Assembly: GCA_024404215.1 (NCBI GenBank)
Contig: JAKSQI010000049.1
Location: 1 to 9,476, forward strand
Reading direction: 5' to 3'
DNA: 9,476 nt
Source of the DNA: Oscillospiraceae bacterium
GTDB taxonomy: Bacteria > Bacillota > Clostridia > Oscillospirales > Oscillospiraceae
A model generated the notes under the pieces. The model saw only the letters and a program-made list of their open reading frames with translations, made no database searches and was not told the origin of the DNA. Every line of letters starts with the position of its first letter. Positions within the stretch are counted from its first letter, which is position 1. Both the position numbers and the translations under genes were made by a program. Below are positions 5,628 through 9,476 of this stretch, piece by piece.

Positions 5628-6889
5628 GCTTCACTGACCTCCTTCCCGGGGGTAAAGAGGGTGACAATGCGCTGGCGGCGCATTTTGTATACGATAAAGT
5701 CAGCACCGGCAAAGGTGAAGGTATCCCCTTCGGAAGGGATACGTTCCAGGCAGGAGAGGGCCAAACTGCCCATAGTTTTATGGGTCAGCTCCTCCTCCTC
5801 TTCTGCAGGAATGGGATAGTTCAGCTGTTCCAAACAATCCAAAGCAGCCATGTTGGCATCAATGAGAAAGCCGCTGCCCTCCGGATGCAGTTTTTCGGTT
5901 GCTACGTCGTCCTCGTCCCAAATTTCACCTACAAGCTCCTCCAAAATATCTTCCATGGTGACCAGACCGGCAACACCACCGTAGTCATCCACAACAATGG
6001 CCAAATTTTGCTTGCGTCGGTTGAGTTCCGCCAATAGGCTGTCAATGGGCATGCCGGCGGGAACAAAGAAGGGGCTGTCCATCAGTGACTTCAAGTCGGT
6101 TTTTTCCCGGTGCTGAAGCCAGGAACGAATGTAGCCGCGGCAAGAGAGCACACCGACGATATTATCCACGCTGCCATGGTAAACCGGCAAGCGGGAAAGG
6201 CGGACGGTTTTAACGGTATAAAGAATTTCCTCCGGGGAGGCGCTATCGCTGACAGCGGTCATATCCACCCGGGCGGTAATGATATCCCCGGCGGTCCGGT
6301 CGCCGAAGTCCAAAGCGGACTGTACCAGCTCACCCTTTTCGTCGTCCAAAGCGCTTTCCTCTGCCATGGATTCTACCATGTCGTGGAACTCGTCTTCGGT
6401 GACAGCGGCTTCGCCCTTGCCGGCCAGACGGGCCCCCCACTGACCGAAATGAGACAGCAGGAAGGAGAAGGGAGTGCAAAGAAAGCAGAAGAGGGAAAGC
6501 AGTCCGGAGCAGGCGCAGGAAAAGCTGACTGCATACTTTTTGGCCAGACTTTTGGGCAGCAGCTCAGCGAAGAAGAAGACAACTAAAGTCAAAACCAGTG
6601 TAGCTGCCGCGGTGTAGGCATTGCCAAAGCGACGGGCAGCCCAAAGGGTTGTAATGGTACTGGCCATGATGTGGGCCAGATTGTTGCCTATCAGTAGGGC
6701 AGACAGGGTGCTGTCGTAGTGCTCCAGCAGACGGCCGGCCCGCAGGGCACCGGTCTTGCCTTTTTCTGCCAGCAGACGGATACGGGTAGGGCTGGCCGAG
6801 CTAAGGGCGGTTTCACAAGCGGCAAACCAGCCGCTGACCAGCAGCAAGAGAAATACAAGTATCAAGGACAACCAATGGTCCGAGTCCAT
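5624..6889 (-). CDS. CNNM/CorC-family (hemolysin C-like) membrane protein with CBS pair, upstream paralog
   Basis: This 421-residue protein is the first gene of the two-gene operon and is clearly homologous to the second over its full length. The CNNM domain spans about 1-155, with hydrophobic segments near 6-25, 62-85, 93-112 and 122-147, the cysteine/glutamate FAACETALS region (22-30), LLIGNNLAH (65-73) and AELLPKSLAKK (108-118). The CBS pair spans about 195-325, with SRLPVYHGS (232-240) and DDYGGVAGLVTMEDILEEL (301-319), and the CorC/HlyC domain spans about 335-415. The usual DIMTPRVDM signature reads DIITARVDM (202-210), losing the proline, whereas the paralog keeps TPRVD. The ATG at 6887-6889 has an AAAGGTGAT ribosome binding site. 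Two side-by-side paralogs could form a heteromeric membrane assembly; that is inference. The ion handled is not shown by the sequence. Confidence 0.92.
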   Translation of the reverse strand: MDSDHWLSLILVFLLLLVSGWFAACETALSSASPTRIRLLAEKGKTGALRAGRLLEHYDSTLSALLIGNNLAHIMASTITTLWAARRFGNAYTAAATLVLTLVVFFFAELLPKSLAKKYAVSFSCACSGLLSLFCFLCTPFSFLLSHFGQWGARLAGKGEAAVTEDEFHDMVESMAEESALDDEKGELVQSALDFGDRTAGDIITARVDMTAVSDSASPEEILYTVKTVRLSRLPVYHGSVDNIVGVLSCRGYIRSWLQHREKTDLKSLMDSPFFVPAGMPIDSLLAELNRRKQNLAIVVDDYGGVAGLVTMEDILEELVGEIWDEDDVATEKLHPEGSGFLIDANMAALDCLEQLNYPIPAEEEEELTHKTMGSLALSCLERIPSEGDTFTFAGADFIVYKMRRQRIVTLFTPGKEVSEA

Positions 6890-6907
6890 GAATTTATCAC
6901 CTTTTTC

Positions 6908-6936
6908 TTTTCAATATTGCAAAATGAGGTTATAAT
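6908..6936 (+). promoter_or_regulatory. Probable promoter for the RNA methyltransferase gene
   Basis: A -35-like box TTTTCA (6908-6913) and a perfect -10 box TATAAT (6931-6936) are separated by 17 bases. The start point would be near 6943, with a leader of about 78 bases. The -10 box lies in a small palindrome GTTATAATAAC (6929-6939). Confidence 0.5.
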
Positions 6937-6955
6937 AACACCAGTATAACAATTC

Positions 6956-6985
6956 ATTATAGGCAGGAAGATAGAGAATTGTCAA
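6956..6985 (-). promoter_or_regulatory. Consensus sigma-A promoter for the CNNM/CorC operon
   Basis: On the minus strand the -35 box is TTGACA (6985 down to 6980) and the -10 box is TATAAT (6961 down to 6956), both perfect consensus, separated by 18 bases. Transcription would start near 6949, leaving about 60 bases of leader before the ATG at 6889. Strong, largely constitutive expression is expected unless a repressor acts here. It faces the + strand promoter at 6908-6936. Confidence 0.7.
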
Positions 6986-7020
6986 TACTTCTTGTCGTAT
7001 GGATAGGAGAGAGACCTTTC

Positions 7021-7851
7021 ATGGCCGATATTCGTGAGATTACCGATTTTTCTGACCCGGAGCTGGATGTATATGCCAGGCTGACCGAAGCCCAGCTGCT
7101 TAACCGTCAGAACCTGCGGGAAGGACTGTTTATTGCCGAAAGTCCGCTGGTCATTGGCCGGGCGCTGGATGCCGGCTATGAGCCGGTTTCCCTGCTGATG
7201 GAGCGCAAGCATATTGAGACGGCCGCTAAGGAAATCATTCAGCGCTGCGGGGATGTGCCGGTGTATACGGCAGAAATGGAGCTGCTGACTCAGCTTACCG
7301 GCTTTGCCTTGACCCGTGGGGTTCTCTGTGCCATGCGCCGCAAGCCTCTGCCCACCCCGGAAGAAATCTGCCGGGGCAGCCGTCGGGTTGTTTTGCTGGA
7401 AAACATTATGAATCCTACCAATGTGGGGGCCATTTTCCGTTCTGCTGCAGCCTTGAACATGGATGCTGTTCTCTTAACCCCCGCCTGCAGCAATCCCCTT
7501 TACCGCCGTTCTGCCCGTGTCAGCATGGGAACGGTTTTCCAGATTCCCTGGACCTACCTGTCTGACAAGGGGGAGGACTGGCCGGATGCGGGGATGGAAC
7601 GCTTGAAAGCCATGGGCTTTAAAACAGCTGCCATGGCCCTGCGGGACGATTCCTACAGCATTGAAGCGCCGGAGCTGGCGGCGGAGCCTAAGCTGGCCAT
7701 AGTACTGGGAACCGAAGGGGACGGTCTGGCAAATGAAACCATTGCAGCCTGTGACTATACTGTCAAAATCCCCATGTCCCATGGAGTAGATTCATTGAAT
7801 GTGGCAGCAGCCTCTGCTGTGGCCTTCTGGGAATTGGGCCGACAGCGCTGA
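7021..7851 (+). CDS. SpoU/TrmH-family RNA 2'-O-methyltransferase
   Basis: This 276-residue protein belongs to the SPOUT (SpoU/TrmH) class, which transfers a methyl group from S-adenosylmethionine to a ribose 2'-hydroxyl in rRNA or tRNA. Residues about 20-105 form the N-terminal substrate-binding domain (FIAESPLVIGRAL at 37-49). The catalytic domain carries the three SpoU motifs: motif 1 ENIMNPTNVGAIFRSAAALN (127-146) with N134 and R140, motif 2 LGTEGDGL (229-236), and motif 3 IPMSHGVDSLNVAAASAVA (250-268), which form the trefoil-knot cofactor site. Length and layout fit RlmB/TrmH-like proteins, but the exact target nucleotide cannot be read from the sequence, so no symbol is given. The ATG at 7021 has AGGAGAGAG at 7005-7013; a TTG at 6979 in the same frame has no comparable site. 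It seems to be a single-gene unit ending at the terminator at 7873. Confidence 0.93.
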   Translation: MADIREITDFSDPELDVYARLTEAQLLNRQNLREGLFIAESPLVIGRALDAGYEPVSLLMERKHIETAAKEIIQRCGDVPVYTAEMELLTQLTGFALTRGVLCAMRRKPLPTPEEICRGSRRVVLLENIMNPTNVGAIFRSAAALNMDAVLLTPACSNPLYRRSARVSMGTVFQIPWTYLSDKGEDWPDAGMERLKAMGFKTAAMALRDDSYSIEAPELAAEPKLAIVLGTEGDGLANETIAACDYTVKIPMSHGVDSLNVAAASAVAFWELGRQR

Positions 7852-7872
7852 AGTCCGCCCCTATGAAACCAA

Positions 7873-7910
7873 AACAGCCCCATCCTTATGCATGAAAGGA
7901 TAGGGCTGTT
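7873..7910. terminator. Bidirectional terminator between convergent genes
   Basis: AACAGCCC (7873-7880) pairs with GGGCTGTT (7903-7910), and ATCCTT (7882-7887) pairs with AAGGAT (7896-7901), with one C/A mismatch between the two helices and an 8-base loop. The minus-strand side is followed by four T in a row; the + strand tail (TTATTTACTGTTT) is T-rich but interrupted. It lies between the methyltransferase stop and the histidine kinase stop, so it probably serves both. Confidence 0.8.
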
Positions 7911-7912
7911 AT

Positions 7913-9214
7913 TTACTGTTTGGGGAAGAGCAGGGTGATTTCATACATGCAGTCGGTTTCTTCTACCGTGCAGCTGCCCTGCATTTGCTGCATCAGCTCT
8001 TTGATGCTTTCCACGCCGACGCTGTTGCTTTCCACATCGCGGGCTTCCTGGGCCCGGGTGTTCATGACCGAGAAGCCACAGTGGGTGGGGGTATCAATGG
8101 TAGAGAGCCAAATATCCTGTGAAGTATCCGCATACTTTTGAATGTTGGATTGGATGTTGCTGAAAATGCGCTGGATATATTCCTGGTTAACTTCGACCAG
8201 ACATTCAATCCAGAAAAGATCGGATACGACAGAAAAGCCGTGGCCTTCCAGCTCATGGATGAAGCTTTGCACCAAAGGCTCAAAGGTTTCCTCCATGGGG
8301 TGGGCGCTGAGCTTGCGAATCTGAACATCCCGGGAGTAGGCAAACAGATGGTCGGAAATGGCTTTCATCTGTTGGGCTTTTTCTTCTATCTTGTTCAGAT
8401 AGGTCTGCCATTCCTCTTCGGACTCATAGTGATGGGAGCGAAGTATTTCCAGATAGAGCATAATGCCGGTAAGGGGGGTGCGCAGGTCGTGGGACATTTC
8501 GGTAATCAAACGCTGATTGGCCTGCCGGAGCTGCTGCTCTGTTTCCATCTGCTGCTGAAAGGACAGCCGCATGCGGTTCATGCTGTTAGCCAAATCCGTG
8601 ATTTCGTCATTGCCCTGGACGGTAACCGTATAGTCCAGGTTGCCTCCTTCCAGTATCTGTACCTCATCATTCAAACGGTGGATATAGCGGATTTGCTTCC
8701 GTGAGGATTTCATGAAAATGAAGATGTAGAGGACAAAGGCCAAAATCATGGCAAAAAAGGAACTGAAGAGATAAAACTGATAGGAATAATCCGTGTAAAG
8801 AATCAGGGTTACGGTTTTATCTGATAATTCCAGGGGGAAGGTGTGGTTGGATACCAGCGCGTCCGATACGGCAGTCATGGAGCTTTGATAGATGGTTTTC
8901 TGTGAGCAGTATACTCGCTCGCCCTCGGAATAAATGTTCATTACAGTAATCGGATGGCGCTGCTCCCAGGCCTCCAGCTTGGAAAGCTCCGAGGACGAAA
9001 TGTGCTGCCGCTTGATATAGTTCTGCAGCAGCCTTTTTTGGCTGGCGGCGTGGGACTGTTCATAACGGGGATTATCAAAGGCCAGCAGAGACGTATAGTT
9101 TATCAGGTGATTCAGCCCACCGTAGAGAAGAAGGCAAATCAAGGCTGCGATGATGGCGGTATGATAGAAGCTGGCTGTCATACCGTAAAACCGCCTGAGG
9201 GGTTTATGCTTCAT
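7913..9214 (-). CDS. Membrane sensor histidine kinase of a two-component system
   Basis: This 433-residue protein has two membrane segments (about 14-34 and 147-168) flanking an extracellular sensor region of about 110 residues with no recognised fold. A HAMP linker follows at about 168-222. The HisKA dimerisation domain contains the phosphoacceptor H242 in EMSHDLRTPLTGI (239-251), preceded by a glutamine-rich coiled stretch. The ATP-binding domain spans about 340-430: an N box RIFSNIQSNIQKYAD (349-363) with N353 and N357 is present, but the usual DxGxG box is not visible (MNTRAQEARDVESN), and the glycine-rich lid box is reduced to SNSVGVESI (396-404). Some Firmicutes kinases show such a shortened form, so activity is still plausible. 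The ATG at 9214 overlaps the response regulator's last codons by 11 bases with GGGGCAAGGG upstream. Longer in-frame starts, up to 9274, would lie deeper inside the regulator gene. The signal sensed is unknown. Confidence 0.92.
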   Translation of the reverse strand: MKHKPLRRFYGMTASFYHTAIIAALICLLLYGGLNHLINYTSLLAFDNPRYEQSHAASQKRLLQNYIKRQHISSSELSKLEAWEQRHPITVMNIYSEGERVYCSQKTIYQSSMTAVSDALVSNHTFPLELSDKTVTLILYTDYSYQFYLFSSFFAMILAFVLYIFIFMKSSRKQIRYIHRLNDEVQILEGGNLDYTVTVQGNDEITDLANSMNRMRLSFQQQMETEQQLRQANQRLITEMSHDLRTPLTGIMLYLEILRSHHYESEEEWQTYLNKIEEKAQQMKAISDHLFAYSRDVQIRKLSAHPMEETFEPLVQSFIHELEGHGFSVVSDLFWIECLVEVNQEYIQRIFSNIQSNIQKYADTSQDIWLSTIDTPTHCGFSVMNTRAQEARDVESNSVGVESIKELMQQMQGSCTVEETDCMYEITLLFPKQ

Positions 9215-9476
9215 AGCGGTAGCCCTTGCCCCATACATTTTTGATAAAGACGGGGTTCTGAGGGTCATCCTCAATTTTGGTCCTCAGCTTTCGGATATGA
9301 ACCATGACGGTACTGTTGGCACTGAAGGTATAAACCTCTTTCCAAACCTGTTCATAGATTTCCTGGGTGGAAAAAATCTGGAGAGGATGCTTCATCAGAA
9401 GGGCCAGAATGCCGTATTCCAAATCGGTCAAAGCCAAAGAAAGGCCATCCTTTTTAACGGCATTGCGGTCCGTCTG
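9204..9476 (-). CDS. OmpR/PhoB-family response regulator, C-terminal DNA-binding part (5' end outside window)
   Basis: Ninety residues are visible and the frame stays open to the window edge, so the receiver domain and true start lie to the right. What is seen is a complete winged-helix effector domain. SLALTDLEYGILALLMKHP begins the fold, followed by the turn FSTQEIYEQVWKE, the recognition-helix region STVMVHIRKLRTKIEDDP and the C-terminal beta hairpin FIKNVWGKGYRYEA, all characteristic of OmpR/PhoB regulators. It should bind tandem direct repeats when phosphorylated by the sensor kinase encoded immediately downstream, with which it overlaps by 11 bases. The TTG at 9435-9437 is internal to the gene and not a start. 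The target genes and the operon's promoter are not in the window. Confidence 0.93.
   Translation of the reverse strand, partial: QTDRNAVKKDGLSLALTDLEYGILALLMKHPLQIFSTQEIYEQVWKEVYTFSANSTVMVHIRKLRTKIEDDPQNPVFIKNVWGKGYRYEA

Noticed and set aside
6110..6586. Open frame of 158 codons on the + strand within the upstream CNNM/CorC gene
   Set aside because: It is antisense to a protein with full family motifs and has no domain of its own.
9215..9274. Longer N-terminus for the histidine kinase
   Set aside because: The extra 20 residues would overlap the winged-helix end of the response regulator, and the ATG at 9214 has the usual short overlap of such operons.
1..9476. CRISPR arrays, tRNA or rRNA genes, insertion sequences
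   Set aside because: No regularly spaced repeats, cloverleaf-like sequences, rRNA signatures, transposase genes or IS ends were seen on reading both strands; the intron end at 1-55 is the only mobile-element sign.

Overview
This window looks like chromosomal DNA from an anaerobic gut Firmicute of the class Clostridia, most likely Oscillospiraceae-like. That rests on sigma-A-type promoters, strong AGGAGG-type ribosome binding sites, moderate-to-high G+C coding sequence, and family flavours typical of that group: a 'YAAPEQY' kinase-like protein, a Clostridia-type ADP-ribosylglycohydrolase fusion, and a C-terminal 'FTMPDEDV' domain. No species can be named from the sequence alone.

Layout from left to right. 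Bases 1-55 are the 3' end of a group II intron on the + strand; its body lies outside the window. Next, on the minus strand, come a membrane-anchored protein of unknown function (125-1018) and a membrane-anchored pseudokinase (1219-2277), each with its own promoter region. Diverging from the pseudokinase on the + strand is a three-domain protein (2450-4288): ADP-ribosylglycohydrolase, SseB-like domain and a degenerate macrodomain. A strong bidirectional terminator (4301-4336) separates it from a convergent two-gene operon of CNNM/CorC (hemolysin-C-like) transport proteins (4335-6889), which overlap by ATGA. Diverging from that operon is a SpoU/TrmH-family RNA 2'-O-methyltransferase (7021-7851). 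Another shared terminator (7873-7910) separates it from a two-component system on the minus strand: a sensor histidine kinase (7913-9214) and the C-terminal part of an OmpR-family response regulator that runs off the right edge.

The response regulator and kinase form an operon with an 11-base overlap, and the two CNNM/CorC paralogs are translationally coupled. The methyltransferase appears to be a stand-alone housekeeping gene. The most unusual part is 1219-4288. Here a pseudokinase that has lost the glycine loop and the catalytic HRD and DFG aspartates sits back to back with a fusion of ADP-ribose-handling domains. The fusion's hydrolase metal site looks intact, but its macrodomain has lost the NAAN/glycine-loop signature. 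Whether these two genes work together is inference from position only. The upstream regions of the unknown membrane protein and the pseudokinase both carry dyad-symmetric sequences over their promoter elements, which could be operators.
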